Shown here one piece after another: positions 38,918 through 47,492 of a DNA stretch of 64,000 bases. The position numbers and the translations under genes were made by a program. The notes beneath the pieces were generated by a model. It saw only the letters and a program-made list of their open reading frames with translations, was not told the DNA's origin and made no database searches. How positions within the stretch are numbered: the stretch's first letter is position 1; the number at the start of each line of letters is the position of its first letter. The DNA is from Corynebacterium sp. ACRPO (lineage in GTDB: Bacteria; Actinomycetota; Actinomycetes; Mycobacteriales; Mycobacteriaceae): positions 62,001 through 126,000 of the forward strand of contig NZ_JAKRNE010000006.1 of the NCBI RefSeq assembly GCF_022347205.1, read 5' to 3'.

Positions 38918-39005
38918 TTTTAGCTGCTGGTTTCCCTAGAGAAGATGAAAGCAAGGGGCAAATCGACATGATAATGCGTGTCTCTGGGTGAACCTGGGCG
39001 GATTT

Positions 39006-39240
39006 TTACTTTGCGTACTTCTGGGCATTAAAAGCCTCTGACGCTGCTTCCGGGAAAGTTGGAATTGGGGATGTGGTTATGACACTACGGTTGGGCTCTA
39101 TCCAACAATCGCTTTCGAAGGGATAGCCTTCTGCTGCTCGGACACGTCACTGCGTTTCGTGATGCGCACGTACTCTTGATCAATAAATTCGCTGCGCCAG
39201 CAGAGTGTCAGCGCAGCGATGTGCAGAGACAGAGATGAGG
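39006..39240 (-). pseudogene. Decayed gene fragment, unknown family
   Basis: On the reverse strand 39006-39146 encodes 46 residues ending AASEAFNAQKYAK before a TAA. Upstream, in a neighbouring frame, another protein-like stretch reads WRSEFIDQEYVRITKRSD. Neither part has a start codon, which suggests one frameshifted gene. The family is not recognised. Confidence 0.3.
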
Positions 39241-39250
39241 GGGCCGAGGA

Positions 39251-39370
39251 TTAGTCGTCCTTCAGGCCGCCGATAACCTTGTTGGCCTTATCCTTCATAC
39301 CCTCGGCAGCATCGAAGAGCTTATCCTTAGCCTCGGAAGCGACCTGGTCAACCCCATTAAGACCGCCTGC
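39251..39370 (-). pseudogene. C-terminal fragment of an LEA/antitoxin-like helical protein
   Basis: The reverse strand encodes 39 residues, including VDQVASEAKDKLFDAAEGMK and ending NKVIGGLKDD, bounded upstream by a stop and with no start at its head. The Ala/Lys/Asp heptad-like pattern resembles small actinobacterial stress or Rv0909-type antitoxin-like proteins. The N-terminal half is missing. Confidence 0.5.
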
Positions 39371-39564
39371 TTAGATTAACGAAGTTAGTGTTTGTGCTAG
39401 TGGGTATTTATCTTCTCTAACAGAACAAAATCTGGTGCCCTTCAGTTCAGATTCTTTGGCGTTCATAAGCTTAATTGCTGAAGGCAGAGGTCGAGTGCTT
39501 TTAAGTACGCACTAGTCTTAATGGTCGAAGCCCGAATACACCTTCACAACCTCAAGGAGAACTC

Positions 39565-40899
39565 ATGACGCACCGCGCGGAGGAAGGCCTCGAGATGGCT
39601 ACGGCAACGGCATCGTCGGGTGCTGCTCCCGTGCCGCAGGCTGGCAACCAGGAGGCCCGGCGTGCGGACCTGCGCCGGTGGAAGGCGATTGCGCTGTCGT
39701 TCCTTATTGGTGCGGCGGTGATCTTTTTGGGGTGTTCGTGGTGGCAGGCGTCGGAAAGCGGGGCTCCGGTATGGGTGGGCTACGTGCGCGCAGCGGCGGA
39801 GGCCGGCATGGTGGGCGGCTTGGCGGACTGGTTTGCGGTGACCGCGCTATTCCGCCGGCCGATGGGCCTGCCCATCCCGCATACGGCGTTGATTCCGAAT
39901 AATAAGGACCGCGTGGGCGATGCCTTGAAGGACTTCGTGGAGGAGAACTTCCTGACCGCGGATGCACTTAGCGCCAAGGTCCGGGAGGCGGAGCTGCCGC
40001 TATGGCTGGCGCGCCAGGGTGTGGAGCCCGGCAAGGCGGAGGAGGTCTCCGCGTGGATTGGCGAGCGTGCCGCCAGCGTGGTGGAAGATCTCGACCCAGC
40101 TGAGGCAGAGCAATTCATCCGCACCCAAGTCATGGACCGCCTGGCCGAGCCCGAGTGGGGCCCGCCGCTGGGTAGGTTGCTGGAGGGCTATATTGCTGAC
40201 GGCAAGGCTCGTCCGCTGGAAGACGACCTCATCGAGTGGGCACACGGCAAGATTCTGAGCATGGAGCCCACCGTGGTCACCGCAATCGACGAGCGCATGC
40301 CAGGGTGGGCGCCGCGCTTTGCCCGCGAGATGGTGGGGGAGAAGGTCTATACCGAGCTCGTGGAATTCGCCGATGAGGTGCGCCGCAATGGCAACCACGA
40401 GGCCCGCCTGGCCATTCGCCGAAACCTGTCCAAGCTGGCCTCGGATCTGCAGTGGGACGAGGACATGCGCGGGCGCATCGAGGGCATCAAGCAAGAGATG
40501 CTCGCCTCCGATCAAGCCCAGCAGGCACCGGCGGCCATGTGGCGCACGGTGTCCACCACGCTCATTGACCAGCTCAATGACCCGGAGTCTTTCCTGCGCC
40601 AGAAGATTACGGCGAAGGTGAAGGAGCTGGCGCACCGTCTGCTCGAGGACTCCGAATTCCTGGCCCAGGCCAATGCGCTCGTGGATAAGGCCGCGCGCTA
40701 CGCGGTGGAGAAATTCGCGCCGGAAATCATCGCGATTATCCCGGAGACCATCAAGCGCTGGGATGCGGAGGAAGCCTCCCACAATATCGAGCTCATGGTG
40801 GGCAAGGACCTGCAGTTTATTCGTTTGAACGGCACCGTCGTCGGTTCCCTGGCAGGATTGGTGATATTCGCGATCAACCACCTTATCTTTGGTGCTTAG
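39565..40899 (+). CDS. DUF445 family membrane protein
   Basis: A 444-residue protein of the YheB/DUF445 family. It has an N-terminal membrane pair (about residues 38-62 and 72-95, with the conserved GGLADWFAVTALFRRPMG-type motif, then IPHTALIPNNKDR), a long helical soluble domain and a C-terminal membrane helix (about 420-440). The family function is unknown. AAGGAG lies 6 bases before the ATG. It starts a short + strand cluster reaching to the DeoC-like gene. Confidence 0.87.
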   Translation: MTHRAEEGLEMATATASSGAAPVPQAGNQEARRADLRRWKAIALSFLIGAAVIFLGCSWWQASESGAPVWVGYVRAAAEAGMVGGLADWFAVTALFRRPMGLPIPHTALIPNNKDRVGDALKDFVEENFLTADALSAKVREAELPLWLARQGVEPGKAEEVSAWIGERAASVVEDLDPAEAEQFIRTQVMDRLAEPEWGPPLGRLLEGYIADGKARPLEDDLIEWAHGKILSMEPTVVTAIDERMPGWAPRFAREMVGEKVYTELVEFADEVRRNGNHEARLAIRRNLSKLASDLQWDEDMRGRIEGIKQEMLASDQAQQAPAAMWRTVSTTLIDQLNDPESFLRQKITAKVKELAHRLLEDSEFLAQANALVDKAARYAVEKFAPEIIAIIPETIKRWDAEEASHNIELMVGKDLQFIRLNGTVVGSLAGLVIFAINHLIFGA

Positions 40900-40918
40900 G
40901 CAAAAGGAGTAATGAGCA

Positions 40919-41356
40919 ATGAGCGATAATAAGAAGATTTTCGATTCCCTGAAGGATGCCGGTAGCGCCGCTTTTGAGGTAGCCAAGGACTTCGGCGGCC
41001 GCCTGCAAGAAGAGCGCACCCAGCACGCGCATGGCGCGCAGGCACACAGCCCCTACGGCGCCACCGGCAAGGATGGCCTAGTGGACAAGGCCACCGCCAC
41101 CGCGAAGGAATTTGGTGCTTCCTTGAAGAAGGCCGCCGATGGCACCCGTGAGTCCGCTGCTTTCGACGCCGCTAAGGGCAAGTTCTCCACCGCTTATAAC
41201 GAGACCCGCGAGGGCGTGATGGACGCCTATAATTCCGCGCAGGCCCGCCGTGCGGAAAAGAAGAATGCGCCGCGCCCCGGCCAGGATTCGGCTCCTTCGC
41301 AGGGCGATAATATTATCGATGGCGAAGTAATCGAGACTGACGATCCACAGAATTAA
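40919..41356 (+). CDS. Hypothetical helical, Ala/Lys-rich protein
   Basis: A 145-residue hydrophilic protein with no membrane segment. LEA-like helical stretches (AFEVAKDFGGRLQEE, KATATAKEFGASLKKAADGT) precede a disordered Pro/Gln/Asp tail. It is conserved in position before the DUF2516 gene in corynebacteria. It lies 19 bases after DUF445 and 5 bases before DUF2516, so an operon is likely. The function is unknown. Confidence 0.7.
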   Translation: MSDNKKIFDSLKDAGSAAFEVAKDFGGRLQEERTQHAHGAQAHSPYGATGKDGLVDKATATAKEFGASLKKAADGTRESAAFDAAKGKFSTAYNETREGVMDAYNSAQARRAEKKNAPRPGQDSAPSQGDNIIDGEVIETDDPQN

Positions 41357-41361
41357 ACTAC

Positions 41362-41652
41362 ATGTATTTACTTTTGGAAATTGCGTACCACTTGGATGCC
41401 TATATTTTGCGCATCCTCGCCCTGACCGCCATCATCGGCGCGATTCTCGCCGCCGCCACGCGCGAGGATGCCTTCCGCGCGGGCGACCGCCAAGGCAAGT
41501 GGGTGTGGGTAGGCTTGCTGGCTGGTTCGGCGGTAGCGATGGCCACTGGCATGCTTTTCTTGTCGTGGATCGGCACGGTCATTACCGGCGTGTACTGGTT
41601 TGATGTGCGCCCGCAGCTCAAGGCCATCATCAACGGCGATTACAGCTACTAA
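41362..41652 (+). CDS. DUF2516 family small membrane protein
   Basis: A 96-residue protein with three hydrophobic segments (about 8-30, 47-65 and 66-82). It ends in YWFDVRPQLKAIINGDYSY, a typical DUF2516 tail with the V-R-P motif. The stop overlaps the start of the DeoC-like gene as TAATG. In many actinobacteria DUF2516 precedes deoC, so the pairing is conserved although its reason is unknown. Confidence 0.85.
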   Translation: MYLLLEIAYHLDAYILRILALTAIIGAILAAATREDAFRAGDRQGKWVWVGLLAGSAVAMATGMLFLSWIGTVITGVYWFDVRPQLKAIINGDYSY

Positions 41653-42161
41653 TGCTTAACCTGCTTGCTGCCTCGGCCGCGACGGTCAAGGACCGCGCCG
41701 CCGATAACACCGTCGTGGTCTCTCCGCACCATGTTTCCCTCGCCGCGGGGGCCGGCGCGGCCGATATCATCTCCGTCGCCGGCTATCCCACCGGCCGCCA
41801 CCACACGCTTATCAAGGCCTCTGAGGCGCGCTTGGCCATCCAATCCGGCGCCAGTGAGGTGTGGGTCAGCCTCGATGAGACCGTGACGGATGCCAATGCC
41901 GTGCTCTCCGAGCTCATCGCCATCCGCGAGGCCTGCCCGGATCCGGCCCGCTTGGGCCTCATCGTCCCAGACGCCCCGCTTGCCGACGCCACCCTCAACG
42001 CCGCCCACCAAGCCGGCTACCAGCGCCTCATTGTGCGCAGCTCCGCGGCCGCAGCCGCGGACCGCGCGGAATCCGGTGTCGGTGAAGAAGGCATGAAAAA
42101 AGGACCGGCGTTGGCCGCTGCCACTCTTCCGGTCCTCGAATTTCCCGCAGCTTTGGTTTAG
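41652..42161 (+). CDS. Degenerate deoxyribose-phosphate aldolase-like protein
   Basis: A 169-residue protein with DeoC-like stretches (VVVSPHHVSLAAG, SVAGYPTGRHHTLIKASEARLAI, GASEVWVSLD). It is shorter than the usual 210-250, and where DeoC has the Schiff-base VKTST segment this one reads LIVRS, with no lysine. Catalysis by the normal mechanism is therefore unlikely. The C-terminal barrel strands are cut short. It is coupled to DUF2516, carries one exact 13-base motif (41978) and its stop overlaps the convergent DUF2993 gene by 4 bases. It may be a regulatory relic. Confidence 0.75.
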   Translation: MLNLLAASAATVKDRAADNTVVVSPHHVSLAAGAGAADIISVAGYPTGRHHTLIKASEARLAIQSGASEVWVSLDETVTDANAVLSELIAIREACPDPARLGLIVPDAPLADATLNAAHQAGYQRLIVRSSAAAAADRAESGVGEEGMKKGPALAAATLPVLEFPAALV

Positions 42162-43006
42162 GCGGCTTCCTTCTGCGCGTCCTGCTGCGGCGCGCCATTG
42201 TTGGCCCCACCATTGCCGGTGGTGCCCTCGCCGCCGGCCAGCTTATCCATGTCGTTCATCGGAACATCGGTGCCGGTGATGGTGAGCTTGAGTTCGCCAT
42301 CGAGCACCTCCACGGAATCGACGTTCATGTCCGAACCCACGAACTGATCCGACATGCCGTTTTGCAGCGCGGAGGAGATGGCTTCGGTGGCCTGATCCGG
42401 CAGCTCGAGGCCGAAGATAGAGGCCTCGGTGGCGCGGATATCGAGCTTTCCATCGTGGGCAGTGGGCTCCAGCGAGAGGTTGGCCAGGCCGCCGGCGAAC
42501 TTCACGTCTAGCACATGGTCCTGCTCATTGGCGGTAATCTCCGTGACCACCATATTGCCTACCTTGTCGCTGCCGGCTTGCTCGGAAATGCCCTTCTGGA
42601 AGGAGGCCAGCAGGTAGTCATCCGGCACGGTGGTAGAAGCGCGCAGCTTGCCGGCCACCGGGTTGTCCTGGTCCGTGCTCATATCTTCCACGTGGATCTC
42701 GGAGGCAGGTTGGCCCTTGATCTCGGTGCCGTCGATTTGCAGGGTGGACGGCGTGGTCATATCCATTTGGGAAATGGAACCCTTGAACAGCCCTACGAGC
42801 AGTGGGCTGCCGCCAAAGCTGACGGAGGGATCTTCTTTGACCTGGATTCCCTCTTGCTCCGCGGCCTCGTTGAATTGCGAGGTCATCTGGTGACCGATGA
42901 ACCAGCGCAGGCCGAACTCGGCCAAGAGGATGAGCACGAGCAGTGCTACAAGGATGCCAATGATGATTTTCCAGGCGAGTGAACCCGCCGATCTCTTCGA
43001 AGCCAT
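42158..43006 (-). CDS. DUF2993 (LmeA-like) envelope protein
   Basis: A 282-residue protein with one N-terminal membrane anchor (about residues 10-32, WKIIIGILVALLVLILLAEF) and an exported DUF2993 domain, as in the mycobacterial mannosyltransferase-assisting LmeA. It binds phospholipids in characterised relatives. The C-terminal tail is low-complexity (GGEGTTGNGGANNGAPQQD). The start MASKRSAG at 43006 is preferred over 43042. The stop overlaps the DeoC-like stop. Confidence 0.83.
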   Translation of the reverse strand: MASKRSAGSLAWKIIIGILVALLVLILLAEFGLRWFIGHQMTSQFNEAAEQEGIQVKEDPSVSFGGSPLLVGLFKGSISQMDMTTPSTLQIDGTEIKGQPASEIHVEDMSTDQDNPVAGKLRASTTVPDDYLLASFQKGISEQAGSDKVGNMVVTEITANEQDHVLDVKFAGGLANLSLEPTAHDGKLDIRATEASIFGLELPDQATEAISSALQNGMSDQFVGSDMNVDSVEVLDGELKLTITGTDVPMNDMDKLAGGEGTTGNGGANNGAPQQDAQKEAA

Positions 43007-43114
43007 GCGTACCAGTGTGGCGCATGAGACGGCGCGGGGCAAAGTCTGCGGGAGCCTTCGGGCACATTGCTAGGCACTTCACAGCTCCCCAGCTGCCATC
43101 AGCGCGCGGCGCGT

Positions 43115-43927
43115 TTAGTCCCGTGGCGCGATGGACTCCCAATCCACGGTGAGCACATTATCGCGCAGGCGCCGGCGGACGGGGTGGATGTTAAAGGGGG
43201 CGTCGGCAAGCATGGCTCGCGCCCTACGCCAGCGCACGCGCGGACCGTAAGGCGCCCAGCCGGCAGCGCGATCCCAAGCCTCGTCGGCGGCCTGAAGCAG
43301 CTCGTGGATGGGCTCGCCGGGCACATTGCGGTGGATGAGGATTTTGGGCAGGCGCTCGGCAATATCGGAAGGACGCGCCACGTCAAACGGGTCCCACGCC
43401 AGGGTGAGCGTCCGCGGACCATGGGCATCGAGCAGCAACCAGGCCGCGCGCCGGCCGAGCTCATCGCAGGTGCCCTCCACAAAGAAACCGCCTGGGGCGA
43501 GGCGGGAACATACCGTCTGCCAGGCCTCTTCCACCTGGTCCACGTCATACTGGCGCAGCACATTAAACGCGCGCACTAGCTGAGGCCGGTACCCGGCCAG
43601 CTCAAAACCGCCCAGCTCGAAGCGCACGCCATCGCGCGGCGGCAGCACCCGGTCCGGGTGGATTTCCAGCCCGCGCACGTCTACCTGCGGATTCGCCCGG
43701 CGCAGCCACCCCGCCCACTCCACGGTGGTCGCATGCGAGGCCCCGTAGCCCACGTCGAGCGCCAGCGGGGTATCTACATGCCGCAGCAGCGCGGAAATCT
43801 CCGGGTGCGCGAGCATCCACCTATCGCAGCGCCGCAGCCGGTTGTGGTTGGTGGTGCCGCGGGTGATAACGCCAAAAGGCCGACCCGCAGCTGCGCTAGC
43901 GCGCAGATTATGTGCGTGGTCGGCCAT
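43115..43927 (-). CDS. Class I SAM-dependent methyltransferase-like protein
   Basis: A 270-residue protein with a Rossmann methyltransferase core. Motif I appears as LALDVGYGASHATTVEW (about residues 55-71), an acidic loop follows at VRGLEIHPDR, and a later motif is PGGFFVEGTCDELGR. The substrate is unknown. It carries an exact 13-base motif copy on its sense strand (43199-43211, Met-Leu-Ala-Asp-Ala). It is divergent from nothing nearby and follows the DUF2505 gene on the same strand by 20 bases. Confidence 0.75.
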   Translation of the reverse strand: MADHAHNLRASAAAGRPFGVITRGTTNHNRLRRCDRWMLAHPEISALLRHVDTPLALDVGYGASHATTVEWAGWLRRANPQVDVRGLEIHPDRVLPPRDGVRFELGGFELAGYRPQLVRAFNVLRQYDVDQVEEAWQTVCSRLAPGGFFVEGTCDELGRRAAWLLLDAHGPRTLTLAWDPFDVARPSDIAERLPKILIHRNVPGEPIHELLQAADEAWDRAAGWAPYGPRVRWRRARAMLADAPFNIHPVRRRLRDNVLTVDWESIAPRD

Positions 43928-43947
43928 AAATTTCGGTTCTGTAGAAC

Positions 43948-44439
43948 TTAGGCGTTCTCAGAGATCCACTGCTCGGTCAGCTTGCCCTCGTTATCGAAGA
44001 GCTCGGCCAGGGACTCGCCCACCTTCGGCTCGATGGCGGCGCCCATCATCGGGATATTGACGGAGATCTCGTTGACGTAGGACAGCTTGGTCATTTCGCC
44101 CTCGCCGGCCAGGGAGATATCGCCCTTGAAATCAACCGGGGTGCCCTTGACATCCGCGGTGTAGTTAACGTCAGCAGCCTCACCGTTGAGCTCGCCCACG
44201 GTAACCACGCGCTTGACCTTCAGGTCCTGGGAGACCATGGCGCGCACTGCCTCTGGCAGCAGGGTGGTCGGCAGAACCTCGAAGAGGGTGGCTACGTTAT
44301 CGCTGAAGTCGTGCACCTGGCCCGCCTCAGGGGAGAGGTTGGCCACGATGTACTCCCAGTATTCCTTGGTGAGCAGCGCCTTGTGGACCTTTTCGATGGG
44401 CTGATTGATGGTTACGGTGTTTTCACTACGGGTTGACAT
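43948..44439 (-). CDS. DUF2505 domain-containing protein (START/SRPBCC-like)
   Basis: A 163-residue protein of the DUF2505 family, a lipid-binding SRPBCC-like fold common in mycolate-containing actinobacteria. It starts MSTRSENTVTINQPIEKVHKA, and a hydrophobic SVNIPMMGAAIEPKVG segment typical of the family lies near the C-terminus. The open frame continues to 45507, but the ATG at 44439 gives the family length and the extension is antisense to murB. The function is unknown. Confidence 0.82.
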   Translation of the reverse strand: MSTRSENTVTINQPIEKVHKALLTKEYWEYIVANLSPEAGQVHDFSDNVATLFEVLPTTLLPEAVRAMVSQDLKVKRVVTVGELNGEAADVNYTADVKGTPVDFKGDISLAGEGEMTKLSYVNEISVNIPMMGAAIEPKVGESLAELFDNEGKLTEQWISENA

Positions 44440-44450
44440 GCCTAACAGAC

Positions 44451-44456
44451 TACCTT
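44451..44456 (+). promoter_or_regulatory. Candidate -10 box (TACCTT) for leaderless murB
   Basis: TACCTT ends 7 bases before the GTG at 44464, which has no ribosome site. Confidence 0.4.
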
Positions 44457-44463
44457 GGTAGGC

Positions 44464-45570
44464 GTGCTTGATAAATCTTTGACGCAAAAGCTCACAGCGA
44501 TCGACGGCGTAGAACTGGACCCCGCCGCCACCTTTGCGGACCTGACTACGCTGCGTGTAGGCGGAAAACCGCAGGCCGCACTGCGCTGCTCGCAGCCAGA
44601 GGCTGCCGTCGCCGTGGTGCGTGCCCTTGATCACGCCGAAGTGAAATTCATCGTCGTTGGCGGCGGCTCCAACCTCTTGGTGGCCGATGGCGCAGTGGAT
44701 CTCGTCGCGGTCATCCTTGACTTTGATGAGGTCTCCATGGACACCGAAACCGGCGTGGTGCGCGCACAGGCGGGTGCCGTCTGGGATGACGTGGTAGCCC
44801 GCTCCGTGCAGCTCGGCCTGGGCGGCATAGAGTGCCTCTCCGGCATTCCCGGCACCGTGGGCGCGGTCCCCGTGCAGAATGTGGGTGCCTATGGCGCGGA
44901 AATTTCTGAGGTCCTTACCCGCGTGCGCCTCTATAACCGCCGCACCGATACCGATGAATGGGTTCCCGCCTCCGACCTGGAGCTGGCGTATCGCTATTCC
45001 AACCTGAAATTCACCGGCCGCGCCGTGGTGTTGGAGGTGGAGCTCCAGCTCGATACCGAGGGCCTTTCCCGCCCGCTGCGCTTTGGCCAGCTCACCCAGA
45101 ATCCGGGCGAGCGCCGCCCCGTGGCCGAGGTCCGCGAGCAGGTCCTCAAGCTGCGCCGTGGCAAGGGTATGGTGCTCGACCCCACCGACCATGACACCTG
45201 GTCCGCCGGCTCTTTCTTTACCAACCCGGTGGTGGACTCCGCTCTTGCCGACGCCGTCCAGGCCAAGGTCCGTGCCTCGCTTGGCGACGCCACCGCAGAC
45301 TCCATGCCCCGCCACCCCTCTGCCGAGACAGGCCGGGAAAAGCTTTCCGCCGCCTGGCTCATTGACCGCGCCGGCTTTGCCAAGGGCTACCCGGGCTCCG
45401 GCCGGGCCACGCTCTCGACGAAGCACACGCTGGCGCTGACCAACCGCGGCGAGGCCACAGCCGCCGATATCGTGGACCTTGCCCGCACCATCCGTGACGG
45501 CGTCCATGAGACCTTCGGCGTAGAGCTCGTGCCCGAACCCGTGTGGATCGGCCTCGCCCTCGACGAGTAG
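44464..45570 (+). CDS. murB: UDP-N-acetylenolpyruvoylglucosamine reductase
   Basis: FAD enzyme that makes UDP-MurNAc for peptidoglycan; 368 residues. The FAD-binding motif TLRVGGKP appears at about residue 30, VGGGSNLLVADG, the GIPGTVGAVPVQNVGAYG stretch, the catalytic Ser in AGSFFTNPV, and the C-terminal KHTLALTNRG with the Glu in THETFG-type position (VHETFGVELVPEPVWIG). The GTG at 44464 gives the family start LDKSLTQ; a TTG at 44455 is also in frame. Confidence 0.95.
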   Translation: MLDKSLTQKLTAIDGVELDPAATFADLTTLRVGGKPQAALRCSQPEAAVAVVRALDHAEVKFIVVGGGSNLLVADGAVDLVAVILDFDEVSMDTETGVVRAQAGAVWDDVVARSVQLGLGGIECLSGIPGTVGAVPVQNVGAYGAEISEVLTRVRLYNRRTDTDEWVPASDLELAYRYSNLKFTGRAVVLEVELQLDTEGLSRPLRFGQLTQNPGERRPVAEVREQVLKLRRGKGMVLDPTDHDTWSAGSFFTNPVVDSALADAVQAKVRASLGDATADSMPRHPSAETGREKLSAAWLIDRAGFAKGYPGSGRATLSTKHTLALTNRGEATAADIVDLARTIRDGVHETFGVELVPEPVWIGLALDE

Positions 45571-45616
45571 CGCGCGACTGCGCTTTCACTCCGGGCTCTA
45601 GGGCATAAAACCTACA

Positions 45617-45674
45617 AAGCAGCCACGATAGCGCCCTTAACCACACGGTTTTCGGGTCTATCGTGGCTGCTTTT
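45617..45674. terminator. Bidirectional terminator between murB and luxS
   Basis: AAGCAGCCACGATA (45617-45630) pairs perfectly with TATCGTGGCTGCTT (45659-45672), with TTTT on the + side and an A-tract on the other, serving both convergent genes. Confidence 0.85.
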
Positions 45675-45705
45675 CAGTTCGGCACCTACCGTGCCGGCGA
45701 CTGGC

Positions 45706-46182
45706 TTAGGCGGCCATGACCTGGAGCCACTCATCCTTAGCGCCCAAGAATGCGCGGGCTGCCTCCTGCGCGCCCTCCAAACTGTGGTGCGCACCCCAAC
45801 CGCACTGCTCTTCATTGGCGGCCGGTACCTCGGTAGCGTTAAGAATATCGTTGAGCGCGCCTTCCACCGCGCGCAGCAGCTCGTCCTGCTCCATGCCGTT
45901 GGTGATGGCGTAGAAGCCGGTGCGGCAGCCCATCGGGGCGAAGCCGATGAGCTTATCGGTGTAGTTGCGCATGAAGTTTGCCATCATGTGCTCCACCGAG
46001 TGCAGCGCCTTGGTATCCAGGTGGTCCTGGTTAGGCTGGCAGAAACGCAGGTCATACTTGATGATTTCGACGCCGCCGCCCAAATCCGTGCGGTCGGCCA
46101 CGCGGATATATGGCGCGCTGACTAGGCGGTGGTCGAGTTCGAAGGACTTCACGTTGAGCTTTTTATCATTCTGTTCAGTCAT
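45706..46182 (-). CDS. luxS: S-ribosylhomocysteine lyase (autoinducer-2 synthase)
   Basis: Splits S-ribosylhomocysteine to homocysteine and DPD, the AI-2 precursor. It has 158 residues. Metal ligands are His61 and His65 in HSVEH and Cys127 in EEQCGWG; catalytic Cys86 is in MGCRTGFY. It is a stand-alone gene between murB and the BrkB-type gene, with its own terminator. Whether AI-2 is used as a signal or this is only methyl-cycle recycling cannot be told; the partner Pfs nucleosidase is not in the window. Confidence 0.96.
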   Translation of the reverse strand: MTEQNDKKLNVKSFELDHRLVSAPYIRVADRTDLGGGVEIIKYDLRFCQPNQDHLDTKALHSVEHMMANFMRNYTDKLIGFAPMGCRTGFYAITNGMEQDELLRAVEGALNDILNATEVPAANEEQCGWGAHHSLEGAQEAARAFLGAKDEWLQVMAA

Positions 46183-46253
46183 GTCTCTCCAGTGTAATCA
46201 CAGCTGAGTGTCACTTCCTGAAAAAGATTCTTTACCGCATACGCTGGGATAAT

Positions 46254-47492
46254 ATGAGCACACTGGACGATTCCGCCGAGGTTCCTGGCGCCGCACGCAC
46301 CCCTGGCAATTCGTCTTCCGGCGAACCGCCGAGCGCTGCGGCTACTCCGGTGGGCAAATCCGTCTATGAGGGCGCGGATAAAATCGTGCCGAGCACTGCG
46401 CCCACCGTGGTCAAGATTGAAGGCCACACCGAAAATGTAGATCCGTTGGCCCGCGGCAACCGCCTGCGCAAGGAAAGCTGGGGGCTGGTGCTCCGCCGCG
46501 TGTGGGCGGACTTCTTCCACGATGCCTTGATGGATCGCGCCGCCACGATGACGTACTTCACGCTTATGGCCTTTGCCCCTACGGTGCTCGCGGCCTATTC
46601 GATAGCCACGCTCATTTTCTCCTCGCGGCGTGCTGAGGTGCACGAATTAACCTCGCAGTTTATTGCAGATTATGTGCCAGGCTCCATGACGGAGCAGGCC
46701 GAAAAACTGGTTGGCTCCATTATCGGTTCCACGGCACAAGGCACCTTCGCGCTGGTGGTATCCGTGCTGATTTCGCTCTTTGCCGCCTCGGCCTATGTGC
46801 GCGCCTTCTCGCGCACGGCCAATACCGTCTATGGGCGAGTGGAAGGCCGCGGAATCATCCGCACCTGGGCATTGATGTGGGGGCTTACCATCGTCCTCGT
46901 CATCGGTGCGGTCATCGTGCTCTTTGCTAACCTGCTGCGCGATACCATCGTGAGCGGCGTTATCAATCCGCTGGCGGGCAAGCTGGAGATGCAGGGCACC
47001 GCGGACTTTTTGGGTGGGATCTTCATGCCAGTGTGGAATTGGCTGCGCTTCCCGCTCACCGTGGTGATCGTGCTGAGCTTGATCGCTATCTTGTATCACT
47101 TTTCCCCGAACGTGCGGCCGGCGCGCTTTCGGTGGATAACCCTAGGCTCCGTCGTAGCGCTGAGCACCAATGTTGCGGTGTGGGGAGCATTTGCGCTGTA
47201 TACCCAGCGCTTTGCCGGAGCCAGCGTCTATGGCGCCTTCAGCCTCATCATGGCCGTATTCATGGCCGTGTGGCTATCTAATACGATGCTCATTCTGGGC
47301 ATCAAGCTCGATGCGGAGATCCTGCGCGCCAAGGAACTGCAATTGGGCCTGCACGCCGCGCGGCATATTCAGGCTCCGCCGCGTTCCGACGCCGCCGCTA
47401 AAGCCCAAGCCCGCGCCCAGCACGACCTTGAGGAACGATCCGAGCGCATCTACGAACAGGCGGTGCGCCGGGAAGCGCGTGAACAAGGCTAG
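46254..47492 (+). CDS. YihY/BrkB family membrane protein
   Basis: A 412-residue protein with six hydrophobic segments between about residues 95 and 350 and the family motifs RAATMTYFTLMAFAP, SAYVRAFSRTANTVYG and YGAFSLIMAVFMAVWLSNTMLILG. The N-terminal 75 residues are disordered (Ser/Pro/Ala-rich) and the C-terminal tail is charged. The family was once called ribonuclease BN, but its members are membrane proteins of unknown transport role. A TACGCT box 8 bases before the ATG suggests a leaderless transcript. Its end overlaps the convergent ligase gene by 4 bases. Confidence 0.88.
   Translation: MSTLDDSAEVPGAARTPGNSSSGEPPSAAATPVGKSVYEGADKIVPSTAPTVVKIEGHTENVDPLARGNRLRKESWGLVLRRVWADFFHDALMDRAATMTYFTLMAFAPTVLAAYSIATLIFSSRRAEVHELTSQFIADYVPGSMTEQAEKLVGSIIGSTAQGTFALVVSVLISLFAASAYVRAFSRTANTVYGRVEGRGIIRTWALMWGLTIVLVIGAVIVLFANLLRDTIVSGVINPLAGKLEMQGTADFLGGIFMPVWNWLRFPLTVVIVLSLIAILYHFSPNVRPARFRWITLGSVVALSTNVAVWGAFALYTQRFAGASVYGAFSLIMAVFMAVWLSNTMLILGIKLDAEILRAKELQLGLHAARHIQAPPRSDAAAKAQARAQHDLEERSERIYEQAVRREAREQG

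Larger units (their letters stand above)
38773..39564. other. Gene-poor stretch with palindrome and gene fragments
   Basis: 792 bases with no intact gene. It holds a perfect 44-base palindrome (38874-38917) and two reverse-strand gene fragments (39006-39240 and 39251-39370). The last 190 bases are the upstream region of the DUF445 gene, with AAGGAG before its ATG. It looks like a decay zone next to the insertion site of the accessory cassette. Confidence 0.6.

Noticed and set aside
44440-45507. N-terminal extension of the DUF2505 gene to 45507
   Set aside because: It is antisense to murB, and the DUF2505 family starts at the ATG at 44439 with the expected length.
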